A stretch of DNA of 64,000 nt. It comes from Paragorgia papillata (lineage: Eukaryota > Cnidaria > Anthozoa > Scleralcyonacea > Coralliidae). The stretch covers positions 4,920,001-4,984,000 of the forward strand of contig JAWNZC010000314.1 of the NCBI GenBank assembly GCA_035771165.1, read 5' to 3'. The position numbers and the translations under genes are program-made. Shown in pieces: positions 32,815 through 45,300 of the stretch. Below the pieces are notes generated by a model. That model ran no database searches and was not told the DNA's origin. It saw nothing but the letters and a program-made list of their open reading frames with translations. The number at the start of each line of letters is the position of its first letter. The first letter of the stretch is position 1.

Positions 32815-33032
32815 CAATCTCGTTCCCAGAGCCCAGGTTCCCCACCCGGGAAACGAGAGACTCTGGGATAATCCGTTTCACATCGATATTTCATTGGCTG
32901 ATGAACACAGTGAACTCTATATAACTCCTGATAACAAGAATCCTGTGATGGCGTGAACGGATTATCCCAGAGCCTCTCGTTACCCGCCCGCTGGGTAAGG
33001 GGAACGTGGGCTCTGGGAACGAGATTGCCTCA
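32815..33032. mobile_element. MITE (TCTCGTTCCCAGAGCC family)
   Basis: AATCTCGTTCCCAGAGCC and GGCTCTGGGAACGAGATT ends, with inner GGGATAATCCGTTTCAC / GTGAACGGATTATCCC. A second copy lies in inverted orientation at 50262-50448. Confidence 0.85.
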
Positions 33033-33034
33033 CC

Positions 33035-33265
33035 CCTTGATAGAACTAGTTCGTAGAATTAACTGGGGAAACGTATGGTGTTGATTTTGCGGAGGAAGGA
33101 AAGTCGGAGAACCCTGGTGAAAGACCCTCGAGGCACAGGAGAGCTGGACCAACTCTAGATCTACTCACATAAGGTAGTTGCCTATCCGAGCACTATAAAC
33201 CCTATATTTGACTGTGCCTAATTTCAGCAGTGAAAGGCAGCGTGCTAACAGCTTGTGCCTTACCT
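33035..33265 (-). mobile_element. 5S-like SINE, diverged
   Basis: Contains AACCCTGGTGAAAGACCCTCG and the AATTAACTGGGGAAAC tail (inverted). The subfamily matches 58040 and 61230 more than 12456. Confidence 0.55.
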
Positions 33266-34139
33266 AACTTTTTTCAAAATTAGTATACGAAAAAACACTG
33301 TTCGAGACGAATTAGTGGGAACGCACGCGTTTGTAGCAAAGTATCCCGATTTCAAGCCATTTAACAACACCCTCACGCTGTTCTGTAGTAGACCATTGCC
33401 CCATTATATAGTACGTGTAATTATATACTAGTGTTGCTCCAATGGACAAATGACAAACCAGATTGCTTATACTCGATCTTTATTTCCTTAGTTCATAAAT
33501 ACGTTAAATATTCGGTAAACAACGGTTCGGGATTGTTAACTTGCCCAAAACCGAATAGAACCTGGTGTAAAACCAGAAAGAACAGAACAAAACCCTCGTG
33601 ATAATGTTTTGGCCGCCCCTCCCCCCAAATCTAGCTACCACACTATACATAACGCAAGTACACTGTAAAAGTGGCTACAAAATATTATAAGTATATAATT
33701 AGAACATTGTTACATTTTTGCAGGCAATACCTGGAGCAATCAAGCTGCTCCTTGGTTCAAAAGAAACTTTTAAACTCCTCCTTAACTTTTTATTGAAAAC
33801 AAGGAGTTTCTTACCCCAAGTTCTCCGATTTGGAACCAAAGTACATACCAATTAGCAGTCAAATATTTTTATGGGGGGTCGGGGGGGGGGGGGGGGTTAG
33901 TGACAAGATTAGAACAAATTTTGGGAGCGGAACATTTTCGTGAGTAAAGTGTTCTGAGAAGACATATGTTTCGTTGTAAGCCTCATCTTTATCAAATTAT
34001 CCAGAGTGGACCTCTAGGAGAATTTTGCACCTCAAAAAAAACTTTGGCGCACCCGAGATCTTAGCGATTGCCGAATTCTATAACCGCCCATACTCGTCGT
34101 ACCGTACTGAATTCAAACTATGTTGAATTTACAGTCAAA

Positions 34140-34690
34140 AAATACCATCCCACTACTATACTTCTGTAGTTTGTTGTGTATTAATAATGTATTTCTGTAG
34201 TCGCTATTGAAGCGTGAGGGAAATGTTTTGTCGAAAAATGTGAATAAAAAGTATAATTTAGCTTTTATGGAATTTAATTATAATATAACGAATGTGTCTC
34301 CCAAATCGATACCAACAAACAAATATAAATCAAGAATAAGCGACTTTTCTCACGTTTCTGTAGCGGCTACAGAAGTAAGTAATAGATAAATCCCGAGAAC
34401 GAGGGATGTATGCTATATAAAGACCCGAGGACGCCCAGCGTCCGAGGGCTTTATATCGCGTACATCCCGACGTTCGAGGGATTTAGCTGACTTAATTTAT
34501 TATTGAGGAGGTTTTCCAACAAAGTTTTGTCTTTTTTTTCCACCTTGGACAAAGATTTTCCTTGTTTTTTTCTTCATTTCGTATCTAATTAGTATTCAAT
34601 ATATAAGACCTCGGAAGAACAAAGAAAACCGACTCGATAATAAATTAATACACAATAAACTACAGAAGCAGAGGTTGACTGTAAGTCATG
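34140..34690. mobile_element. foldback element
   Basis: Outer arms CTTCTGTAGTTTGTTGTGTA (34161) and its inverse TACACAATAAACTACAGAAG (about 34648-34668). Inner palindrome around 34400-34485 with ATCCC/GGGAT and GACCCGAGGACG / CGTCCGAGGGCT arms. Confidence 0.65.
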
Positions 34691-35609
34691 CTTTGTATGA
34701 TAGCTCGAAGAACAATTGTTTGAACGTAATAAAATTTAAAGTGTCTATGAAGTGAAAAACTTGTTAGCGTTTTTATCAGTTGTCTTAATGAACAAAGGAG
34801 CTTTGTAGGAGCATTCACAGAAAATTTGAAGGGAATATGATGTAAGTCTTCACGCTATTCATTAACTTCTTGCACAGTCTCCATTTGTGGTGTACGTCAT
34901 AAAGCATATTGTTACTAAAACGCCCAAATTTCCCCCCTATCAGAAATGATGTTCCCTATCAGATTTTCTTGAAACCGTATTGATTATTTTCCCCCAGGCT
35001 CTTCGTAACTGGCAGCGCATTTTATTGTGTCGGCGCGATTAATGGTCAGCAGCAGTTACACTGAAAAGAAAACACGTGAAGTTGTTTTGAACTTTTTACT
35101 GTTGTCATTGAAACAACTTTATACTTGTAAATATGGTACGATTAAAGACAGTAATTATTGTTTTACGCTATGTTAAATGAAAGACTGAAAGAAACTTTAA
35201 ACAACCAACGAACGGCTTTTATTCGAGCCAAGGGAGAGAGACTTTGAATTGAGTCTTCGGAACTTCTAGAAGAAAGATAAACAAAGATGAGTAGAGTTCG
35301 TCCATTTTTCCCAATTCCCAAGAATTTTGACATGAAGACGTTCAGTAAGTATTCTTTTCACTTATTTAGCATTTGTATTTAGTGCTTGTATTTAGTATTC
35401 TTTTCACTTATTTAGCATTTGTATGTAGTGCTTGTATTTTAGTATCGTACTGTAAACGTGTTTGAGAGGGCTTTGATATAATATCAAAAAATTTTAATAC
35501 CTAAAATTTTTAAGGGCTTACTTTCGATTTTTCGGCCATGTTTTGCATCTTGAAATGGTAGTTTTATTTATATACAGGGCAGGGAAGGAAAGAGTTTATA
35601 GAAAGTAAA

Positions 35610-35965
35610 CAATGTACACACGTAGAAACGTGCAAGCTGTTGTTACATTGCAAGCAAGTTGTTACAAGGCTGTTCAACAGGCTGTCACCGTCATGTGTTC
35701 GCACTGGCTGTCCCAGTCTGTTAACATGTCTGTAACAGGTTGTTGACAACTTGTAACAAAGCTGATGACTCCAACAGACTGCTGACAAGTTGTTCCAACA
35801 ACCTGTTACCACTCTGCACTTAGCAAGTTGTTAACAGGTTGATGCTAACAAGGTTGTAGCAACTTTTTGAATGAACAGCGTTGTTACAACTTGTTCCCAG
35901 CCTTGCTACAAGCCTGTTGCAAACACATCCTGTTGACAAGCTGTGAGATTTTTACATGTGTAGTT
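35610..35965. mobile_element. MITE of GTTGTTACAACTTG units
   Basis: Made of many CAGGTTGTTGACAACTTG-like palindromic words. The outer ends pair imperfectly (ACACACGTAGAAACGTG / TTTTTACATGTGTAG). Confidence 0.6.
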
Positions 35966-36544
35966 GAGATATTGGCAGTTATTTGAGTTTTAAAGGTAAA
36001 TCTTATCCTTATGAAATTCGTCTTTAAAAAATCCAAAATATCTAGCTGACACTCAACAGTGACTAATTGCAGCTAAAAGCTGACTTGCACCAGGCTAAAA
36101 TTAGCAACACGACACACTGATTATGGAAATGTGATACACTTTGATACTAGTACCCGAGCAACTTGTCAGTCATGATTATGATGTGTTTCTGACAATGAAA
36201 ATACGACAGCGGACAGCTCCAGACTTGTCTCGCATATAATTATCCCCCAATTTACCAAAACTTGCGTGAAATCAAAATTAATGTGTCAAATACCTGTAAG
36301 TTCCGGCTTTTCACAGCTTGTTCGAAATCTTACTCTAATAATTTTGTAGACTGGCTGATCAACAATTTATCATTTGTTGGCAAGATTTCGATAAACAGCA
36401 TTACTCTACTTCGATTGTTTCAAAGCCAAATACACCACAGTTTGGAAACACTAACATGCAAAGCGTATATAAGAAGAGAAAACCTATAACCAGCTGATAA
36501 ATTGATAAAAGCTAAACTGAGTTAAAACATCTTGTTAACACAAG

Positions 36545-37490
36545 TTAAAACAAGACTATTTAACAGTTATACCATGAGCTCGAGTTGTATATGGGCTCAT
36601 AGCCAACGAGGCGCTTCGCCGAGTTGGCTATTAGTTCGTATACGACGAGAGCGAATGGTATAACTGTTTTATTATATAGCCAAGCACTGTACAAGAGACA
36701 AAATTACAGTGAAATGTTCGAAACAACAAACTTCCGGCATAGGCAACTAATACTTCCGCCATGCGTAATGATGCATTCACACAGAGTTTCTTGCTGAGCT
36801 GTTGGGTAAACAGCTTCAGTGAAATGTTGTATAAATGTTGCTCGAGAGGCAAAAAATGTGTTAAGCAGATCAACAAAAAAGATTAAAAGGTACCTTTATG
36901 AAGTCAAAAGGTGGGTCAGTTGTTTATATTAGCATTGCTGTCGTGAAAAAGGTTTTGATTTCATGCAAAAATGAAACTGAAACACCTTCGGCAGTGAAAC
37001 TAAATTACTTACATGTAGTTGGTTGTTTTTGAAAAAGAACATGCTTTTTACTACTCCAAATGCTTATCTAAATCAAAAAAAGTCTCTTTACTGGTGATCT
37101 CCTACGAAATGTGTGTTGTAAGCTTGATTTTAACCGTGAGTTTCTTTGTTTGGCAACAAATTAATATCAACCCGCTAATTTAGTTGTGTTTCTGAAGTAA
37201 AAAGACGTAATTTTTAGGTGAATTTTACCATTTGACATGCTAAATTGTGTACAGTGTATTTGTTAATGTATTTTTACACAAATGAATGTTGTTTTTTTAT
37301 ACATTGGTTTGAGGGTGTTGATGTTTTTCTGTATAAAAATCCGTCAATTTCAACTCTTTTCAGCAGTTTAAAAAACATGCCACCATCTTGTTTTTCCTCT
37401 ACTAGCAGGATATGAGCTGATAGCCTAGTAGTAGGGAACCAATCAGATTACGCAAAAGCTCATATCCGATAGCATGCTATATAATAAATG
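36545..37490. mobile_element. MITE-like element with AACCAATCAGATTACGC
   Basis: Left part has a foldback around GGCTCATAGCCAAC / GTTGGCTATTAG. The right end carries AACCAATCAGATTACGC and GCTATATAATAAATGC, as at 3828-4320. No ORF. Confidence 0.45.
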
Positions 37491-39252
37491 CATATATTCG
37501 CTTTCTCTATTCAACAGTTACATGTATATGCAAAGGTATGCTGTATCTGCAACCATGGGTCCATGATCCCCGTTACACCTCAACAGTATTGATAATTTAG
37601 ATCGGTGCAGTTCAACTTTTAGCGTCATGTCATCAGTGGACACCGCCATTTTGAAACATGCTTTAATAGCAACCTGGGGCTTGCCTTGCTTCTGGTAGCC
37701 AGCAGTACAAGCATTTCAGCATAAGATATTTAATTATTATGGCTACTGTTGAACTTCTGTTGCATATTGAGGAGCACAGTAGCTAGACCAGATCACCAAG
37801 AAGGGGGGTAGGTGGGGCAACTGCCCTGGGGCCCAGCCCATGTTAGGGGCCCATACAGCCATCAACCACGCCACGCACATCTGCTTTTGTTGAATTTGAT
37901 CTTGTTAGGAATTCTTTCAATTCTGTGTCCATGTGATGTACTAGGTTCATTCTCATTACCAAGGTGCGGGGAGTTGAGAGAGTGGACTATCACTTGTATG
38001 TGTTCAAATTTCCATTATTTTTATACTGTACTAGCTACTATGTCATAAATTTATGAGTTGTGACTTGTCGAAACTCAAAAGTATTATATATATTACCCTC
38101 ACCAATTTGCAAACAGACTGGAATTAGGAATTCCAGAAAGGTTAACATGTACTGTAGTTATTTAGACACTGACTGTCAGATACAGTACCGGTAAGTGGCA
38201 AGTGCTAAAATACACTTGGTAGTTGCTGTTGTTGCACAGCTTGTACCATTATGTGGTAGTGGTGCTGACATAGCATGACACTGCATCTTTAATGGTGATG
38301 TGTGAGTACTGTACTACCAAGTGAACACAACTGAAGGTATTGTTAAATTGAACCCAATGACCTCTGATATCTGAGATGTTTATAGGGGCCTGTGAGACTC
38401 ATCCATCCTGGCTCTCAGCGGCCCTGTTGAGGAGCTAGAACTTATACATGATCCTAATGATCCTGCATTGCTTGATTGCAGTAGTCCAGACTGGAAAGTT
38501 TGTATATAAATATTACATCGAAGATCTTCAGCGTAGAGTTACAGTATGACGATTATACCAAAATTGGTGTAAAATTAATCTAAATATAGTCAGCATTACA
38601 GTTTTGTGAGGTTCTTTATAACTTATTGCAGTTGTTTTAAGCCATGTTGAAACATGCAATATACAGTATATATTATATATATATATATACACAAAATATT
38701 ATCTTGTAGCACTGCTTGGTTCAATCACTAAATTAATTGACACTATAATATAAAGATGGGTTTCAGCCAACTATACTGTACAGTATACGTGTACTCTAAA
38801 TAATTATTACTAGCAACCCTGCAATGCTCTCCCATGGTCACCTCTGTGTTTTGAGCATGCCTCACACAACATGTACTGTACATGTAACTACTTGTTAGTT
38901 TGTGAGCTGAACTTTAGCTGGGCCAAGCTGTTTAGCACAATTAACCTCTGCTTGCATATTACTCTAATGGTTCAGTGGCTTTGTGACTGAAAGCATGGTT
39001 AATTATAGCCTATGGCTAGCTTATAGTACTGTGCATGCCTGACATGGCTTGGTATGGCATTATTAACGATTGTATTGGTGCCTAAGATGTCTGAGGGTTC
39101 TCTCTTTGACAAGTAAAATTGTCTGGCATTAGACAGTAAAAAAACATAGGAATAATTTTTAGTCCAAGCAGGAATGGGTTAATAACGCTAAATATAGTAC
39201 TGTATAAGCAACACACTATTCACAGATATCAAACAAGCTCAAATTATTTACC

Positions 39253-39371
39253 TTAGTAACACTTCTTGCAACTCTTCTTGCACTTAATTTTCATCCATTC
39301 TGGATTTCCCTCACATTCTCCTTTTTGGGCCCATGTTGGACAATCCGTGTCATCATCTTTACACTGCAGTC
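39253..39371 (-). CDS. protease last exon: terminal ShK module
   Basis: [17 protein letters not shown], then CKKSCKKCY and TAA. Six cysteines in the ShKT spacing. Diverged from the amplified copies. Confidence 0.85.
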
Positions 39372-42300
39372 CTAAATGAATTGGGTTTTTTTTTGGTTTT
39401 TTGGCAAATTATATTAATTTTGGTAAATCATTCTTAATTTTAGCAACGTGTATCTTAAAGTTTGTAGGTTAAAAGTACACACCACTATATTTCAACAAGT
39501 AACATACATGCATGTACTCAATATATTTGTGCAAACTATTATTTTATATTTAAAGGGCATATGACTCGAAAATTAAGTTTGTCTTATTGAAAAGAACATT
39601 TAAAATGATAAAATAACATATTTTGCAGTTTTTGGTTTCCTTGCTTCGTTTTTGAGATATTCCAGTTTGTTTGATATGCAAATGACACAACTTTTTACGT
39701 CACACGTGCATAATGAGTATTATGTGTTACCGAGAGAAGGTTACATATCTTTGCTATTGTGAAACGAAATCACTTGGAATTCTACATGTTTGGTGTTGTG
39801 GGTAGAAACACGCACAAGCTTCCTTTGAGTTAAGCCCATGTTTTCATTATAGCAAAGATATGTACTGTAACCTTTTCTGATAACTCATTATGCACATGTG
39901 ACGTAAAACGTTGTGTCATTTGCATATCAAACAAGCTGGAATATCTCAAAAACGAAACAAGGAAACCAAAAACTGCAAAAGATGTTATTTTATCATTTTA
40001 AATGTTCTTTTCAATAAGACAAAACTTAATTTTCGAGTCATATTGCTCCATCAAGTTATGGATGTACACAGGAAGTTGGAAGAACACGAAAAAAGCGTAA
40101 GAGTTGGTCGGGGCCGAGAACAGTCTCTAGATTTTTGAGTGCTTTCCCAACTTTCCCAAGTGCATCCATAACTCAATGGAGCTTACTAAACCATGCACCA
40201 TTTCTTTTATAAGAACAGACACAAAACAACAGAAAACAAAATTTCTTTCACTGGTTAAAAATGAGTTTATCATTACCTTTAAAATTTCCGTGCTCTTTCG
40301 AGTTGTAGAGCACGCACCGTAGCCAATCAGAAATGCCGTTATATTACTGTACATCCATGTTATAAATGTATTTCTCAAACTCATTAATAATTCATGAGGA
40401 AAACATAATGGCAATCAGTTACCGAGACGTTGTTGTGTAATGTGGTAATAAACGCTCATAAATTAAGACAAGCTTTACCTCAAATTTCTCTTTAAATACT
40501 GATTTGTTTGAGAAGCTATACCATACGCTCGAAAGCCGTTTATTATCTGATTTAAAAACACCTCGAAGTGAGTTAAAAAACTCGGCTATGTATCGTTTTC
40601 ACTCACGTGATCGGTGGCGCCGTTGGGGTGGTGAAACAATACGAAATGTTTGAATAAGAATAGAGTTAAATTCCCATAGGATAAAGATGGCACACCAATA
40701 TGGCCGCCATTTCATTGTTTCGGTACACCAATATGGCCGCCGTGACGTCAGGTGAAACTCGTTTTTCAACGCACAGTACGGTAATCTTCTGGAGTATTTC
40801 TTACCTCCACACAAACCACAGCTTGCTTTGTAACGTTTTGAATAAATATTTTGTAAGATTTACTTACTTGTCGGCTTACTTGTCGGACACAGACCACAGC
40901 TTGCTTTGCATTCAACCTTCATGAAATCACGATTCTTTTGACATTCTCCTGCTGCAGCCCAATTTGCACAATCCACATTTTTATCTCCGCATTCTACTGG
41001 CACTAATTCTATAGTAGAAAAACAATAAGTCAACAAAGGTACATGTAATCTCGATGCAGTGTGAAGACTGAAGTTATGAAGAAGTATTTTATCGTGCAAC
41101 GTTTTGAATAAGTATTTTGTAAGATTTACTTACTTGTCGGACACAGACCACAGCTTGCTTTGCAGTCAACCTTCATGAAATCACGATTCTTTTGACATTC
41201 TCCTGCTTCAGCCCAATTTGCACAATCCACATTTTTATCTCCGCATTCTACTGGCACTAATTATACAGTATAGTAGAAAAGAATAAGTCAGCAAAGATAC
41301 ATGTAATCTCGATGAAGTGTGTTCAAAGACTGAAGTTATTATTATTTATTTTAAGGAGGATAAGTTTTTCAGCAGAGCTGGTGGGGTCCTCCATTTACAG
41401 CTAAGACCTATAGGTGGTGATTTTACGGAGGGAGGAAAACCGGAGACCCGGCGAAAAACCCTCGAAGCACAGGAGAGACCAACTAAACTCTACTCACATG
41501 AGTTCCCACCCCGAGAACGGGGCTATTCCCAGATGGTCACCCATCCAAGTACTAACCCCGTCTAACCGGGCTTAACTATTGGTGAGAGGCAGCGCCCTAA
41601 TAGCACACGCCACCCGTGCTCCCCTGTTATAATGAAGAAGTATTTTATTGTAACGTTTTGAATAAGTATTTTGTAAGATTTACTTACTTGTCGGCTTACT
41701 TGTCGGACACAGACCACAGCTTGCTTTGCATTCAACCTTCATGAAACCAGGATTCTTTTGACATTCTCCTGCTGCAGCCCAATTTGCACAATCCACATTC
41801 TTATCTCCGCATTCCACTGGCACTAATTCCATAGTAGAAAAACAATAAGTCAACAAAGGAACATGTAATCTCGATGAAGTGTGAAGACTGAAGTTATGAA
41901 GACGTCTTTTATTGTGCAACGTTTTGAATAAGTATTTTGTAAGATTTACTTACTTGTCGGCTTACTTGTCGGACACAGACCACAGCTTGCTTTGCATTCA
42001 ACCTTCATGAAATCACGATTCTTTTGACATTCTCCTGCTGTAGCCCAATTTGCACAATCCACATTCTTATCTCCGCATTCTACTGGCACTAATTCTATAG
42101 TAGAAAAAAATAAGTCGACAAAGGAACATGTAATCTCGATGAAGTGTGAAGACTGAAGTTATGAAGAAGTCTTTTATTGTAACGTTTTGAATAAGTATTT
42201 TGTAAGATTTACTTACTTGTCGGCTTACTTGTCGGACACAGACCACAGCTTGCTTTGCAGTCAACCTTCATGAAATCACGATTCGTTTGACATTCTCCTG

Positions 42301-45300
42301 CTGCAGCCCAATTTGCACAATCCACATTTTTATCTCCACATTCTACTGGCACTAATTCTATAGTAGAAAAAGAATTAGTCAACAAAGGTACATGTAATCT
42401 CGATGAAGTGTGAAGTCTTTTATTGTAGATTTAAGATTAGATTTTAGATTTAATAACTTTATTGCTTATAGCAACTGGTGGTCAAACAGAGCGAAATGCC
42501 CCCAATTGAACACGACTACCATGATGTAAGTGTTGGTTTTCCGGAGGGAGGAAAACCGGAGAACCCGGCGAAAAACCCTCGAAGCACAGGAGAGATCAAC
42601 TACAACTCTACTCGCATTAGTTTCCAGATCGACAACGGGGTCATTCCCAAGCGGTCACCCATCCAAGTACTAACCCCGTCTAACCGAGCTTAACCTTTGG
42701 TGAAAGGCAGCGCGCTAACAGCACACGCCACCCGTGCTCCATAGCGTTTTGAATAAGTATTTTGTAAGATTTACTTACTTGTCGGCTTACTTGTCGGACA
42801 CAGACCGCAGCTTTCTTTGCATTCTTTGTGCATGTATTTCATATTTTTGTCACATTCGCCATTTTGGGCCCAAGACGAACATTTCTGTTTGTCGAAGTCT
42901 TCACATTTAGCGGATTCTTGTTAGAGGGAAACCCATGTGTAAAATAGAAATTGTCTCGCTATTTTTTCTAAAATATCTCGCGGTGCACGTTTGGTCTCGA
43001 AATTTGTCAGTTGGAAAAAAGTCATGATTAAGAAGAGAATTTTTTTCTACGTCATGCACTTAAACAAACTTTTTATTATAAGCATTTACTCAAATGCTTA
43101 CCCAAAATAATGCATTTATACCCAAAACTCCAAAAGGAAAATCTTTTTAACTTTTTATATGCTTGCTAGATAAATTTCGATTAAATCTAAACAAATTTGT
43201 CCATCTTGAAGCAGCAATGGAAACCTATCTCACTTATGGGGATTTTGCATATTCGTAATCTTTGGGTAATTCTCTTCAATTGCAATGTATCTTGTCCTTA
43301 CAAAATTTCAACTTCATGGACTTAAAATCCACTTTCCACTTGACCAAAATTGGTAGAGTGCTCGTCGGGACCCAAAATAACAACGCGTTAAACGCAAAGG
43401 AATGTAATCACGTGAGAGAGGTAAACAAAGGCGTTTCGATAAATGAAAAGATCTCGCAAGTCAACGTCTTATATGTACACTAACCTCGTACCCAGGGCAT
43501 TTTGCCTCTACGTCGGGAGGTCGGCGAAAATGGCTCTGGCATTGGCTGGTCGATTCTATAATCTGATTGGCCGGTTAATTAAAGAACTCGATTAATTCAG
43601 ATAGAGTATAATTTTTTATGAAAATTTGAATTGCGATAGATCCACTCTGCCTTGTTTACCCAAAGAACAGAAACGATACCTTTTCTTTTATTTATTTTAT
43701 TTTATTAGCTTTGCCAGATAAAAAATGTTTATGTACAGATAACAACATAGAAAAGTTACTTAGTAACGATGGCAGGGGATCCGCAACAGCGATTAGCCAA
43801 TTACAGCGGGCCCGAATACAATTACCAGTAAAACCAGTAAAACCACCAATACAGTAAGTGGTAACTGTAAACCAGTAATACCCAGTTACCTTCGGTTAAA
43901 GTCAACAACAACATCAAACATATATGTTTCTTCATGACATTAACATGTAAATAAAAGGGCCATTTTCGCTGACCTCTTAACGCGGAGGAAAATGCCCTGG
44001 ATACGAGGTAGCCTGGTACCCTGGCCCAATCAAAGAATATGGGCCAGGTAACCACTAAAGACTTCTGCTTTCCTATTGGTTAAATTTTCGCGCGTTTTTA
44101 GTGGCTATGAGTAAAACTGCAATCGTCATAAGTGGATTTAGCCCTGATGACGCGAGAATGAGATTAGTGGTTACCTGGCCCTTATTTCTTTTGAAATTGG
44201 GCCAGGGAACCAGGCTAGATACGAGGTTGATATGTACACTACACGATGTAGAAATATGTCGTGGACTTTTCACGGTAGTGTTCGCGTTAGATGTAAGGTC
44301 GAACGCTGTTATAATAAGGAACTAAAGAACCATATGAAATAATTAATTCTTTGAAAGTTTTCATGGCGATAATGTAATATAAATAAGTTTTGTGGAAACA
44401 CCACGTAAAATATTTCTTTGCTAAGCTTTCGGCCTGTTGACTCAGGCCTTCATCAGAGCAATGACAACAAGTTGTTGGCTCACGTCATGTATAAACTAAG
44501 CAACCGATCAATTAAATCACGTAAGAATACAATGGCGTATCACGTTAATTTTATTAATTAGAAAATAAGTATTGCTTGTCGCTGGCTAAGAGTGACGACT
44601 CTTCCCACTTAACACGATGTTCATACTTCCAAGCGTGTTTAGCCAGCGACAAGCAATACTTCACGCGAAGAACAAGGGAGTCTATTGAGATTGGAAAACA
44701 TCGCACTATTTCTCATGAAGGACAGCCATTAAACAGCACGTGGTGTGCCCTATTCGGAGAACATTCTTGATTTTGTTTTCTAATTAATAAAATTAACGTG
44801 ATACGCCATTGTATTCTTACGTGATTTAATTGATCAGTTGCTTATAGTTTATAAATGACGTGAGCCAACAACTTGTTTTCATTGCTCTGATGAAGGCCTG
44901 AGTCAACAAGCCGAAAGCTTAGCAAAGAAATATTTTACGTGGTGTTTCAACAAAACTTATTTACATCATATGAAATAAACTTGCCGTAAAGACTGCGTTC
45001 TTTCATTCGCGATCGGCTGATTACATTCCTTTGCGTTGGGCTTAGGCTTGTTATTGATGCGTCGTTATTTTGGGCCCGACGAGCACTCTACGATTTTGGT
45101 AGTAGCATTTGCGAGCTATCTTACATTGGTAGCGACACTGTGTCGTCACCCTGGGTTTTGAAACCATGATCTACGATGCTACGAGCTAAAAGAAGATCGT
45201 ACATGCTTACCAATATTACATTTCCCGTTGTTACACACAGCAATCTCGAGGCTTCCTCCAACACAAATCTTGCCATTAACGTTGGGAACGGGTTTGTTGC

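Larger units (their letters stand above)
32788..39252. other. intergenic region between convergent genes
   Basis: No exon that I can support. Contains several foldback elements, a SINE, a poly-G run near 33883-33896 and a duplication of about 50 bp at 35346-35445. A possible start exon at 35287-35346 is discussed under findings. Confidence 0.4.
40850..42370 (-). repeat. tandem array of ShK exon-intron units (about 265 bp)
   Basis: Exon ends at 42217, 41954, 41688, 41134 and 40868 give spacings of 263, 266, 554 and 266 bp. The 554 bp gap holds a SINE insertion. Exons and introns (AACGTTTTGAATAAGTATTT...) are both nearly identical between units, showing recent amplification. Confidence 0.9.

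Noticed and set aside
36262..36489. 75 aa ORF in the intergenic region
   Set aside because: No recognisable motif or neighbour support; length expected by chance in AT-rich DNA.
40599..40814. MCGGKK... ORF as a small gene
   Set aside because: It starts in the broken ShK stub and runs through its intron; not a real start.
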